Source: Bugula neritina
Lineage: Eukaryota; Bryozoa; Gymnolaemata; Cheilostomatida; Bugulidae
Direction of reading: 5' to 3'
Assembly (NCBI GenBank): GCA_964035545.1
Contig: OZ037765.1
Span: 1,266,001 to 1,330,000 of the forward strand
Length of the DNA stretch: 64,000 bases
Under the pieces are notes generated by a model. That model saw only the letters and a program-made list of their open reading frames with translations. It did not search any database and was not told where the DNA came from. This document shows, one piece after another, positions 40,001-52,578 of the stretch. The position numbers and the translations under genes were made by a program. Each line of letters begins with the position of its first letter. Within the stretch, counting starts at the first letter, position 1.

Positions 40001-42897
40001 ACAATTTAGCAGGTAATTGTAGAGAATATTCACATAATTAGCTGCCAGCAGGTAGGTTAGTGACCTTGTAAGCTGATAACAGCTCAACTGAGTAAATATA
40101 TTATTTTAGCAGGTCTCCTATGCAGCTGCTACCTATAGGAATGTGTGGTGTGGTATACGTGCCATACTGAGGGGGTGAAACTCAAGCTATTTCGAGTGAG
40201 CTACTGTTTTATACTGTAAGATAAATATTATTTTTCACTGAAAACAGAGTTGCATGGGTTTGAGTGAAAGTAGGTACTAGAGTATTTATTGTAGCTACTT
40301 TGGAGATGTAAGTATATCAGATTATTATGTAACATAAATATATTATATAAATATTATTACATAACGTAAATGTTATATAATATATAATTATATCAATTAC
40401 TTGCCAGATTTTAAATTACATCTATATAAACTATTTGAGAAGATTATACTAATTTTCTTGCAGTAAAGTGCTTGCAAGTGTTGAATTCATGCAACGCTTT
40501 GCTAGGAGCAGTTGGCCTATAAACTTGTACATTAAGTATTAGCATGCAGTCAGTTGTATATAATTTATATAAAATATTATGTATTAATTTCAATGGAAAA
40601 TTACTTTATCAAGTCAACAAAACCAGCTGTAAAGCCGTTCACTTGATCATAATAAAAACATTACCACATGTGTTACTGATTGTCACTGTATATTAACATG
40701 TATAATTACTATAATATTATAATGTATTACTCTTTGTCACTATATATTACAAACCTGTGAATTATACTGCATATTACTTATATAAGTGCAATGATATATT
40801 ATTAATAATAAAACAAACCATATTGCATAATCTGAAAACATAGGCCTTGACAAAAATTAACAGTGGAGTGTCATAACGAAACAGGTCAGTAAAATTATTC
40901 AACATATAATTAATATAATGATGTGTTGTTGTGTGCAACTAGTTTGCTGGGCTATTTGTGACCAGCTGAGCCGTGCTGACAATAATAAATGTATTTCCTA
41001 TTCTACTCTGGTAAATATATAGATGTTTGTACCCAAAGAATAGAATGAGAATAAATATTTCATTGCAGAGTTGGTATATTGATCTATTGGTAAATATTTT
41101 GTTTTGCTACAAGACAGGACATACTGTTTACATTGTTCTACTCACGGCGTTAGAGTGTAGCAAGCAGCTGTATGTAGTAAACACATTGTTAGTAACATGT
41201 AGTGTATAAGTTGGTATTATGACCTATGTGCAGTGTGTGAATAGCTGTGAAATAATGATAACAATTTTACGTCCACATTCTCCCTGCTATTGTTATAATC
41301 AAAGTGAAATTTTGCTTATAGTAAACACTTGGCCAATATTAAAAATTCCTAATAAATTATATTATCAGTTGATTATCAGTAAAGTTGTTGTTGGACTGAG
41401 TGGATAAATACAATATCACTATTGCATGTTTTTATTTAATCAATTTTAAATGTATTGCTAAATCTCACCTTTCTTTTCTTTGAAACTTTAACTGAACAAA
41501 ACCGATTTTACTCATCTGTAAACAAACTGAAGTTTTAATAGTCTTTCATACTCTAATTAGTTCAAGAATAGCTAGTAATTTTGAAGTCATTTCCATTTGC
41601 ACATCCAGCATTCTTTATGCACCTTTCAGTGCATATTGTAAACTGTTATCACTAGTTAAATTTTATTATCAATTCTGCAAAATAAATTACATTTAGATCT
41701 ATCGGAAGGAAATCTTTGGGAATAGTGTAGTAGGACTTGATTATAGATGTCACAAAGTTTATCGGGACTCCTACTACTCGCCCCTCACTTGTTGTTAGCT
41801 CAACTCAATGAACTAAAACTACCTATAGTTCAACTGACATCGCCTGTTTGTAGTTGAAAAACTTAAATGGCAAAAAATTATTGTTGGACACAAAAGCATG
41901 ATATATATACATCTGAAGAGAATCTGGTATTCCTAAAGGAGTGGTTGTTATTCGCTAGTAGGTCACTCATTACTAGGGCTGGCCCAGTTACTAATTTCAT
42001 GCCATGCTAGGGCTGTGGCAGTAACAGATGAATGGAGAAACCCTGAAATAACATTTACAAATATTTTTAAGTCCAGCACTAACTGTTGCGTTGTTGACTT
42101 AGAAAATTTGGTGTTTTGTATTTGAGAGACAGCATGCTGACGCTGTACCTGTCAGCATACTTTATTGACGAATCACTCAGCAGTTTATTTTAGTAACTAG
42201 CTTTTACACATTGAATGATTCATGCAGTTTCTTAAAATAGGGTGAATATGAAAAGCTGTTTTCTGTAGTTGTAAAGTAATTTAGTAAAACAACTTTATTA
42301 CGATTAGCTGTCTAAAAAGGTAAAAATTGTATCTATATAATCAGTACCTTATGCACCTTATCTTAGTTCTACAAATTTGGTTAGAATTGAATATTCAAAG
42401 TGCACTTGAAGCTAATTTATGCATTAGAAAGTATTTTATCAAGTATTACAAATAATTCCACGTAAATGGCTGTAATTACTGTAATTAGTGAATAAACTAG
42501 CAGCAGCAGCAGCAGCAGCGGTTTATTATTTCAAAATCAATTTACATTTTTGGAGTTATTAAAACAAAATCTCCAACAAGTTCACTAAAAGCTTTCACAG
42601 TGTTTAAACATTATCCTTCCTTAACAGAATTAATTCTTAGACAATTTGCTAAAGGCTGAAACTACGCGGTCACGCATCATATCTCACCAGGCAGCACACC
42701 TGGATACTGACGGCTAATGCATTGGTAGCTGCTTCACCAGTGTAGCATCACCTCAACTAATAGCTATATGACCACTTAAACTATTCTTAGACCATCCATT
42801 CCATTGTTGTGTAATATTATTTCTATACACAAGGTAGTTGGTAGTGTGTATTGCGTAATATTATTTCTATACACTAGGTAGTTGGTAAAGAAGAAGT
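34088..42897. other. 8.8-kb spacer between MGRN1-like and RGS10-like genes
   Basis: No exon with recognisable protein similarity was found on either strand. Its left end must contain the MGRN1-like 3' UTR; no close AATAAA is seen, and the first clear one is near 35724. Minor features are a 25-bp CTGCAGTATTATATACAACT-type repeat at 35945-36010, a (CAG)6 tract at 42500-42519, and a ~44-bp duplication at about 42800-42890 just before the RGS start codon. The remainder is AT-rich and unremarkable. Confidence 0.5.
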
Positions 42898-45800
42898 ATG
42901 TCAAGTCCGACAGCATCACCAACCTTAGAAGCTGCCTCGGCAGCAGCGGCTCGCAGTAAGAGAACTGAAAAAGTGAAGAAAAATATTTTAACCAAACTTT
43001 CAATTTTGTCCAGACTGCAGGTGAGAACTAGAGCGAGTAGATAGCACCGGTGTTTACTGGTAACACTAATATTTGCTGGTAACACTGGTATTTGCTGGTA
43101 ACACTGGTATTTACTGGTAATACTGGTATTTGCTGATAACACTACAGTGAGAGTAGTGGTAGCTAGCAATAGCTTATAGTAACATAATTGTTTATTAATA
43201 CAATAAAAGTAAAGCATTAGTAACAATAGTGCATGCAACAAGCCAAATAAAGCTGATAAATATTAGATAATCATTATTGTTTATTTAAATTTAGTTTATG
43301 CATAGAAAGCTTGTTTCATCTCCTATACAGTTGATACTAGCTGGCTGTACCAAAAATTAATTTGCAGTACATTATACAGTCTGATGTTTTACTACTTATA
43401 ATTTATAAATGTAATGGCTGCTCCGAAGCAATATCGGTATGATTAGGTAGAAGCAACTTCAAGCTTATAATTTGCTCATTGATTGCACATTTATGGCATT
43501 CATCTTTGTGGTGTGGCCGCTACATTTATTATTATGGATGTGCGTCTGTCTGTTTAGCAATCTAATCTTATGGTAATGATTGACGTTGTGAGCTTCCATT
43601 GCTTTTTATTATGTCCATGTGTCCATCTGAACTGACTAAGTCTCAGCACATTGACCTGTCCTGCGTAATCTAGAGAAGCTATTCTAAATAACTAATTAGC
43701 TAAAATAGAACACACTGAAAGAAACGTCAATAAAGTTCTATTCTATAACGCAGTGGTTCTTAACTACTTTTCTGAGACTCGATAAATCTTTAAACCAGAA
43801 TTGATGTTTAATTCCAATTTCCATTTCATCCATGGTACTGAGAGCCTTAAGTCAGCCTCCATTAAACATAACAATTCCAAAAGAAATATAACCTTGAAAC
43901 TCAAGCTATTTATTGCATTGCTGAAAACTTCCATCAACTCCTACGAATTATAGTTTTGTCTCTATGATTACCCACCAAACACAGCTATAGACTGTAAAAC
44001 TAGTGACGCCAAATATGAACCAAAGATCAAATGGGTTTGCATGTCTATGCAGGAATTCATTCTAAACTGTATTGTGGTCAGTCAGCGTTTCTTATGCTGC
44101 CTCAACAGCTTCTTCCTCCCTCCTTCTGAGTATCCAAATGCATGCTGGAGCTCACCTACTCTACTCACCAGCTTTACATGGTCCTGCAGCTAACTCCGCA
44201 TTTCTCATTATCAAAATAGAGTCGTTTTCTAAAAGAAATGTTTTGACACTTTTTCAACCTTCCCTACTTGCCTACATGTACATTTTGAGAAACATGGTAC
44301 ATTTCTAGTGAAAACTTACCTTTCAGGAATGCAAAATGATGTTTTGAAGTAATTTTGGTTATAATTTCACTAAAATCTTTGGCAAAGATAATCTAGCTGG
44401 TAGTAATAAAATTTGAATTAGAAAGAGTAAGTGATAACTAATGATACTGCAATATTTAAAATTATTGCTTGTTTCTTAAAATGGCAGTGTTGACAATTTG
44501 ATATAAATTCACCCTTTAGTTTAATGTTTTAGCATGCTACAAATAGTATACATATATCTTCTGTGTATACACACTTATATATGCTATAATATATACTGTA
44601 TATGCCTATATATATGCTATATAGAGTATCTACTGTATATGCATGTATATATGCTAGGGCATCTACTGCATATACACGTATATATGCTAGGGCATGCTGA
44701 AGAACAAAGAGAAGCAAAAACCAGGAAGTAGTGATGCTCTTCCACTTCCCGTTCAGCCGATGGCCACGCCTCCAAAATGGTGTGAGTCATTTGAATCGCT
44801 GCTCTCTGATCCCAGAGGAAAAGAAGCTTTCACTGTAAGTTGCCTTCCATCAACTAAACTAAACAAGTAAATAAACAATGGAGGAATACTTTTCAATGAT
44901 AGCATCTAGAGATTTACACTCACAATTACACTTACATGTAAGTTAAATTATCATACACAAAAACTATGAAACGTATGAAATTTGTTGATAGGAGTTCCTG
45001 CACAAAGAGTATAGCCAGGAGAATATGATATTCTGGCTGTCCTGCTGCCAGTACGAAGCAGCAGATGAGGTGGAGGTACGTATAGGGCATTTATTCTGAT
45101 GATTAGATTTTTTAAATATATTTCATTATAACTTTTAGAACGATATAACCAAATTATATGATAAAATGTACTCCAGGAGATGAGAATTTGTCTTCTCTAC
45201 AGCGGTATACAAGGCGCTATTGCTATATTTTTCATTTTTAGCAAACTTTACTTTAAACTATATAACTAGTAAATTTATTAATGCAATAATGTTTGTATCA
45301 GAATGCATACTTGACTTGTAGAGAAAGAACATTGCTATTGCCATATACGACCGGCATCTAGCAGGAGAGGTGAGCAAAGAGCCTGTGAATGTAGACAGCG
45401 CTGCCTTAAACTACGTGAAGACACACCTCTGTGAGGCACCAGAACATCTGTTCAAAACAGCAAAACACCAGGTAGATCCTACTCTATAGTCAAGTAACTG
45501 TCTACACTCTACTCCAATAAGTTGCTAACTTACTATAGAACCAGTTAAATGTAATGAGCCATAAACTTGTAATACTCCTATACCTCTGTACTATAACATA
45601 AAGTGATGTCATCAGTCGAAGCTATCCACTCATTGCTAGCTGCCACCATGTTGTTCTTTGTAAATGCTGCCAATTCACGTTCATCTGCTGTCAATATGCA
45701 ACAGTATGCCTCTATTAGTTTTGTCAAGGACACAGCTGGGTCATTATTATTAGTTATTGACATTATAGATATTTACTTTAATGAAGACGGATAAATACCA

Positions 45801-46913
45801 AAGATTTCTGGCGTCGGAGTTTAGCAAATGTCCGATAGACTCCTTGGATCCAGAACCAAAGGTAGTTAATCCAAACCTGGTGACTAAATTCTGTACATTT
45901 CAATGTTAAGGCTTCTTGGATCGAATTAAGAAACCCTTTACTTACTAGGATATGAATTGTGTTAATTCAGTTTGTTAGAAGTTTTACATGAGGAAAGCCA
46001 ACTCCAGTAGAGTATTTGATACCGGAAATTACATACTGTTTATTTATACTTTGCAGACGGAAAACCAAGAAGCTGCAAGTCAAACTTTACCAGAGCAGAA
46101 AGTGGGTGAGTAATTGCTCTAAAAGTTAACTCACAGTAAAGTTCAGAAATTTTGCTACAAAAAATCTTTGGTAGCTGTTGCAGTGTTGACAGCTAGCTGT
46201 TGTGACAGTACTCTATTGAATAGAGTCACACAGTTAATATTCTATTTATTTAAAGTCCTTAGAGACTCTTTACGTATTATATTTGAAATGCGCAAATCGA
46301 TTAGTCATAATAAAAATCTAATAATATTCTAGAAAAACCATCTAGTCTGGCAGAAGGTATTAACGAAGATGAAAAAGAGGGAAACTATGAGATGGCTAGA
46401 GACAGAAACCCCTGTCATGATATTTTACCTGATATTGAGGTGTGCTCATCAAGTGGCCAAGAGCCTAATGTAGAGCATAACAACAACCATGTGGAAAAAT
46501 CTAAAACATACGCGCTGGAAGAAGACAACTTAGAACAACTTAAAGATGATGAAACAAACAAAAGAGAATCTTTGGATGTTAGTTCCAAAAAGTCCTACAA
46601 CTCATCAGAGAGGAGAAGTAAATCTATTGAAGACACAACAACTAGCAAGAACTTACTGGGTCACGAAGAATATGAACCAAATGAAAATGCAATACCAAGT
46701 CGGATACGAAAGAAAAGAAACTCGTTATATTTATTGAAACGTCTGTCGGTGTCCCTTGATCAGATGATCGTGCTGGAAGAATCTGGGCTACACAGCACTA
46801 ACTGTAGCAAGATCTGCCAACTTTCAGAGTTACTTGAAGATAAAGAAACAGCAGATGAGGAGATTAAGAAGTTTATTGACTCTGTTGAAACTTTGCAGTC
46901 CTTTAGTCCGTGA
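42898..46913 (+). CDS. RGS10: RGS10-like regulator of G-protein signalling with long C-terminal tail
   Basis: Exons: 42898-43020, 44691-44834, 44992-45075, 45322-45471, 45769-45861, 46057-46105, 46333-46913; 407 aa. The RGS domain spans about 71-185: WCESFESLLSDPRGKEAFTE, FLHKEYSQENMIFWLSCCQY, IYDRHLAGE, VNVDSAALNYVKTHL, then IFTLMKTDKYQRFLASEF. The last two blocks are typical of the R12/RGS10 group. RGS domains speed GTP hydrolysis by Galpha i/q subunits. The N-terminus (1-70) is Ala/Ser/Lys-rich. The tail (199-407) is acidic and serine-rich, far longer than that of RGS10 (~170-180 aa total), and no GoLoco or RBD motif was recognised. AATAAA at 47205-47210 is the likely poly(A) signal. Linkage to TIA1/TIAL1 supports the RGS10 assignment. 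Confidence 0.93.
43045..43145. repeat. ~19-bp repeat (CTGGTAACACT type) at the 5' end of RGS10-like intron 1
   Basis: About five units of GGTAACACTGGTATTTGCT follow the donor at 43021 by 25 bp. The core CTGGTAACACT is shared with the 20-bp array at 15068-15830 in a different gene. Confidence 0.88.
44575..44690. repeat. 33-37 bp repeat containing copies of the RGS10-like exon 2 acceptor
   Basis: Units contain TATATATGCTAGGGCAT or a close variant. The last copy is the real 3' splice site (exon starts at 44691). An identical acceptor-like copy lies 33 bp upstream, ending at 44657. Confidence 0.85.
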
Positions 46914-47850
46914 AGACCGAAGAGAGGTTAACTGAGTAGGTGTTTGTTAGGTATCCATGGATACCATATAATAGTGTTCAGAGTTGCGTGCCTAACATTT
47001 TCTTTAAATAGACAAATGCGGTTGCAGTTATTTTTTTTAAGAAATTAATTATTTTTGCAATGATGTGTCCATTTTTATTGTCATCACACTCGAACAAGTT
47101 TTCACAGCTTTTCAAGTTATTATTTTTCACATACTTCCTGTGCTTTTTTCTTATTGGAGCGTGTAACAGCGTCTATTTGAGTTTCGACGAAACTTTCTAC
47201 AGTGAATAAACATAATGAATCATCTTTAAATCCTGATGCACTCGAAAATTGTTGCTTTGAGAATTTAAACTAGAAAAAACACTTAAAGCAACAACTATAA
47301 TGTTGTCAACTGTCATCTTGCTTCCCTGTCAATGTGATTAAATAATGAATATTTCACGTGATTTATATATATATCAATATTTATTATTCAATAGCAAAAC
47401 TCTCCCAACATACTTCATTTATTCCATAAGCAAAATAAAAACAGTTGAGCATAAATATAGTATGTACAGTGCAAAATTTTAATTGAAGGAGGTAGAAAAT
47501 TATTAACAAACCAACTTCAACTATTCTATAGCACTGTTGGCTGTGTTATAGAACAACAAATAAGGCCAATACAGCTTTGTACAAATTTTACAAGAGAAAC
47601 AACTCCCACCACTTTACACAGGAAATGTTTGTAATAGTTACATGAGAAAGCGAGCTATTTAAACTAGCCAGCAGAAACTTGGGTTTTCAATGGAAAAAAC
47701 TCTCAAATTATATATAAAATATTTAAAGTTATGAATGATTGAAAACTTCCCGCCATATGTGAAGCTTCTATCATTTCTAGAGTAATACATTGTTGAGCTG
47801 GAGAACATTCTACCCTGCGGAGTTGCGCTACCAAGATGGAGCACTGAATA
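46914..47850. other. Tail-to-tail 3' region of RGS10-like and C2orf42-like genes
   Basis: RGS10-like has AATAAA at 47205-47210. The opposite-strand C2orf42-like gene has TTTATT at 47380-47385 and 47418-47423. The 3' ends are thus probably separated by under 200 bp. Nothing else is evident. Confidence 0.6.
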
Positions 47851-50800
47851 CTATACAGTTATTATAACGTTATGTTCGTGTGCAGATGCGGTGCCACTCT
47901 CAATCACTTGCTGTACCATGTCATCATCAACAGCAGGTGACAGTCCATCGACCATGTGACTGTACTGGAAGGTGATAGACAACTCCCCTGTAGTGTGAAA
48001 ACATTGTTCAGTCGGCACATCAAAATATTGATAGTACAATGAAGTTCACAGCACTTAGCAGGTGTAAATAAATGTAACAGAAACACATGAGAAGGTCAAA
48101 GTGTAGTTTGGAAGTTCAGGAGATACATTTCTGGACATCTTCTCCTAGATGTGGAATATGACAACATAAGAGAATTCTTTAGCTTGAAAGAGAGAGAACT
48201 CTTTAGCTTGTGAGAGAGAGAACTCTTTAGTTTGTGAGGGAGAGAATGTAAACTGACCTGTGTGTGTGAGAGGGAAGACGTCAGGAATCCAGTCTAGTAT
48301 AAATGGTATCACGCTGTGGTTATTTCCTTGCTGGCCTGAAACAGAAAGAGGGAGTATAATCTGTAAAAAAACGAGCTGCTACATAAAAAGGTAAAGGTTT
48401 AATATGCAGAACTATTCCATCAAACGTACCAACACGTAGAAAGGTTTTGTACTCGTGAGTTTGGCGAGTAGGGGGAGGGCTAGAAGGCTCCGCCCCGCTA
48501 CTTTCTGTATCAACTTGCACCCTGGGAGTATTTGAGAGAGAATAGCTGCCGTCTGGAGCTCGGTCGTAATATTTACTGACCAGCAGCGCCACCTGGTGTG
48601 AAATATACAGACTATATGCTTGTATTTAGATATGAAATAGAAGGTAAGCAAAACCTAAAACTCAATATAAAATGACAATGAACATTAACATAACATGGAA
48701 TACATTTTTCACATTATAAGAATAACACTGCTTATCAAAACGGTGAATTTAAAGTTCCAGCACTATTTGGTAGATTCTATAACCAAAACTCACAAAACAA
48801 ACACAAGAAATCAGGACATGCTGCAGATGCACATAGTGTGAAGTGAGAAGTGAGTCAGCACCCTCTAATCAACCAACAGACAGACAGACAGACAGACGAA
48901 CCTGAGGGCTGTCGAACACCTTCCTGACGTGGGAGAGATCGGTGAGATACCAGGAGAACTGGGCGAAGGTGCCGAGGGGAGGGATCTGCGTCCGGATGAC
49001 GGTGCACGTCTGCGACGGCAGCAGACGTTTGTTGGGAGAGCAGCTAGAGAGTCGCGCCATGATGCAGTCCCAGAATGCCTGGGGGATGTAGAACACCAGC
49101 GGCTTCGGGTTACCTGTATACCAATGTGCACATGTAACACCAGACTTAGTGAGTGGAGATAGTGTATTGTGGTATTGGAATACCACCGGTTGATCAGTGC
49201 CGACAGTAATCGACTACATCCGATAGACTCTCACATATTGCTTCAATTTCTCTATCACAATATTTCAACAAATTAAATGAATCATACTGTCACAATAAAA
49301 TTATAAACATTCCACCAATAGAACATGTATAATCAAAATTTCTCAATGCACAGCTATAATACCAAACTTACAAGATCCGAGCTGGTATCTCAATACTATA
49401 CCTAACAAGCAAAGAGTATAGTTAGTTTTTAGTGTACCGAGTAAATGCTCTACCTACCGGGTAAGGAGTAGTGCATAGTCAGGTTGATTCTCTCCGTTAC
49501 TGTCTGCAACCACTGCATAAAAGATTGTGTCACGTTTGAGGAATTTGGGTTATTGGTTGGGGGCTTTATTATTACTACAAGGGAAGTAAATTATACTTTC
49601 AATATCACATCTTGGACTATATTTTGTATGAAAACTCAGGCTAAAAAACTCTGCAGACTACTAGTGACACATCCTCTCAGGGACAGACAACCCAACCAAC
49701 TGAAAATATGGTGACGCAAGTTAACAGTATTAGACATACTGAATAAGCTAAAACTATTTCGACTATTTGACTTGCAAGAGACAGGAAGCTGCCAACTCAC
49801 GGGCAGCTCCGGGAGACTGGAACCTCTTGATCTCCGGGCCGGCGTGAGAGACTGGCAAGGCGATGGCGCGTTTCCTGGCCGGCTGAATGGAGGGCAGAAG
49901 TTGGGGCACCGGTTTCTGCTGCGAGACGGTGTAAGTGATCTTGGAGGAGTGACTTTGCTGAGTGACAGGAGACGACAACTCCTGAGTGAGTTCATCTTCT
50001 CCAACCAAATCCTCCGTATTCATCTCTGCGTACTCCACCTCAATGAGCTCGTCGTTACACGCCTTCGTCACTGCTTCTATGGCCGCAGAGTTCTCCTCTG
50101 ACATAGAGTTCTGATCGGCTGGCAGAGACTTCTCTGAAGAACACAAGAATTCTTCACACCACTAGTTGGTTTGCAGGGGTCTGGAGAAGCAACACACTAC
50201 AGAGAGTAAAGTTAGACACTACCTATCTCAGAGTCAGCCTCCAGAACGTACTGGAACTCCTTGGCCAGCTCCTCGTCGCTGCTGAAAGCGCAGACACAGG
50301 AGTAGAAGTGAATACATCTCTGTATCTTGTACCTGCATTCACCACCGCCTTCAGCATCTGTCATAGTGACTATAGTGCTCTACAATGTGTACAGTAAAGC
50401 GTGTAGAGTAGTGTAGTAGTGTGTGGAGTAGTGTAGTAGTGTGTAGAGTAGTGTAGTAGTGTGTAGAGTAGTGTAGTAGTGTGTAGAGTAGTGTAGTAGT
50501 GCGTAGAGTAGTGTAGTAGTGTGTAGAGTAGTGTAGTAGTGTGTAGAGTAGTGTAGTAGTGTGTAGAGTAGTGTAGTAGTGTGTAGAGTAGTGTAGTAGT
50601 GTGTAGAGTACTGTAGTAGTGTGTAGAGTACTGTAGTAGTGTGTAGAGTAGTGTAGTAGTGTGTAGAGTAGTGTAGTAGTGTGTAGAGAAGTGTAGTAGT
50701 GTGTAGAGTAGTGTAGTAGTGTGTAGAGTAGTAGAGTAGTGTAGTAGTGTGTAGAGTACTGTAGTAGTGTGTAGAGTAGTGTAGTAGTGTGTAGAGTAGT

Positions 50801-52578
50801 GTAGTAGTGTGTAGAGTAGTGTAGTAGTGTGTAGAGTAGTGTAGTAGTGTGTAGAGTAGTGTAGTAGTGTGTAGAGTACTGTAGTTGTGTGTAGAGTAGT
50901 GTAGTAGTGTGTAGAGTAGTGTAGTAGTGTGTAGAGTAGTGTAGTAGTGTGTAGAGTAGTGTAGTAGTGTGTAGAGAAGTGTAGTAGTGTGTAGAGTAGT
51001 GTAGTAGTGTGTAGAGTAGTAGAGTAGTGTGTAGAGTAGTGTAGTAGTGTGTAGAGTAGTGTAGTAGTGTGTAGAGTAGTGTAGTAGTGTAGTAGCGTGT
51101 AGAGTAGTGTAGTAGTGTGTAGAGTAGTGTAGTAGTGTGTAGAGTAGTGTAGTAGTGTGTAGAGTAGTGTAGTAGCGTGTAGAGTAGTGTAGTAGTGTGT
51201 AGAGTAGAGTAGTGTGTAGAGTACTGTAGTTGTGTGTAGAGTAGTGTAGTAGTGTGTAGAGTAGTGTGTAGAGTAGTGTAGTAGTGTGTAGAGTAGTGTA
51301 GTAGTGTGTAGAGTAGTGTAGTAGTGTGTAGAGTAGTGTAGTAGTGTGTAGAGTACTGTAGTTGTGTGTAGAAAAATCACCTTTGCATCTTTGCAGCTGC
51401 AAACAAATCTTTTATCATCTTTCTTATGAGGTAAGAAAGTGAAGTGCAGATAACCGAGTTGGTGTTTAACTGTGACCGGAGTTTTAACCGCCATGACGTT
51501 CTTAGTGATTCGCTGGACGAGGGGGCCGGGTTTGTCTACAGTCAGCGACCAGATCTGCTGCCTCATCTCCGCCGTGATGTCCATCGAGTTAAGTATCGAG
51601 CTGAGAGTGGAAGTCTCGATCTCCAATGGCGTCGCCTCATCTAAAACATTCCCAAAGCAAGTAAAATATAACAAGAGTTCTCGTACCTAGAGCTACTGTT
51701 GAGACAATGGTGCCGGTGAAAGTATACCGAGAGCTTCCACAGAGGACTTGATGTGAAAGCAGGGCTCTAGCGTCTCGTTCCTGCTCCTGGCGCAGGTCTC
51801 CACGTAACACTTGGCAGCATTGCACACGATAGTGACGTCTACGGTGGCGGGGTTTCCCTCCATGTCCTGCACTATCGGCAGCTGCACAAACCCCCTGGCA
51901 TCTCCTGTCTTACTCCGCACAGAATACACCTGTATGCTCGGGTCTACAAAGTCAAACAGCATGGCAATCATTAAGTTATGTATTGGCAATTCATTATAGT
52001 TTAAAGTGTGAAGGAGGTACTCGCACGAAATAATTCTATAATAAAATTTAAAGTGAGCAGCAGATCCCGTTGACACAATGCAGAGCACCTGTTGACACTA
52101 TGCAGAGCACCTGTTGACACTATGCAGAACACCTGTTGACACTATGCAGAGAACCTGTTGACACTATGCAAAGCACCTGTTGACACAATGCAGAGCACCT
52201 GTTGACATTATTAAGAGTACCTGTTGACACTATTCAGAGTACCTGTTGACAATATGCAGAGCACCTGTTGACACTATTCAGAGTACCTGTTGACACTATA
52301 TAGAGCACCTGTTGACACAATAACTGACCTGTCAGAAGTTTGCTGGCTTCTGGTCCAACAGGTTTCTTCTTTTCTGAAGTTTTAAACACCTGATCACAGA
52401 GAGCATTTTTACAGCGCAGTCCTCTGGTACCGTTGAGAGTGCCACACTTCTCACACTTACGCACTCCCCTCAACGTCGCTTTGCCCAAGTCACCAAGGAA
52501 CAGCGGAGGTCTACCGAGGGCATCATCGGGGTTAGCGAGACCTTTGTGTTTGCTGTGAATAGCCAGCGGGCTAAGCAT
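47851..52578 (-). CDS. C2orf42: C2orf42 homologue
   Basis: Exons in transcript order: 52329-52578, 51728-51943, 51381-51640, 50223-50379, 49801-50133, 49458-49574, 48902-49113, 48430-48592, 48258-48335, 47851-47987; 640 aa, longer than human (~574). Conserved blocks include [20 protein letters not shown] with a C4 zinc-ribbon-like cluster (Cys 42, 45, 56, 61), [48 protein letters not shown] joined to [66 protein letters not shown] and [12 protein letters not shown]. The CSC...CIH pattern resembles a SWIM-type zinc finger and is split by a 1-kb intron. The protein's function is unknown to me; zinc and nucleic-acid binding are inferences. The N-terminal Met chosen is the first after an upstream in-frame stop. 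Confidence 0.95.
48160..48250. repeat. 22-bp repeat (GAGAGAGAACTCTTTAGCTT) after a C2orf42-like donor
   Basis: About four units lie just inside the intron downstream (in transcript sense) of exon 48258-48335. Confidence 0.85.
50399..51371. repeat. 20-bp minisatellite, about 48 copies, filling C2orf42-like intron 3
   Basis: The unit is GTAGTGTGTAGAGTAGTGTA on the plus strand, with partial units and point variants (AGTACTGTAG, AGAAGTG, GCGTAG). It runs from about 10 bp inside the donor (51380) to about 20 bp before the acceptor (50380), so almost the entire 1-kb intron is array. It is free of stop codons over long distances on the sense (minus) strand, which creates spurious 340-434 aa ORFs. 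Confidence 0.97.
52079..52320. repeat. 22-bp minisatellite, about 11 copies, in C2orf42-like intron 1
   Basis: The unit is CACCTGTTGACACTATGCAG plus AG on the plus strand. In transcript sense each unit reads CAACAGGTGCTC or CAACAGGTACTC, and so contains a CAG|GT splice-donor-like motif. The array starts about 10 bp after the authentic donor at 52328. Confidence 0.95.

Noticed and set aside
50370-51674. 434-aa and 340-aa minus-strand ORFs rich in [11 protein letters not shown]
   Set aside because: They are the 20-bp intronic array read in frame. Only 51381-51640 and 50223-50379 in this area are exons, supported by C2orf42 similarity and splice sites.
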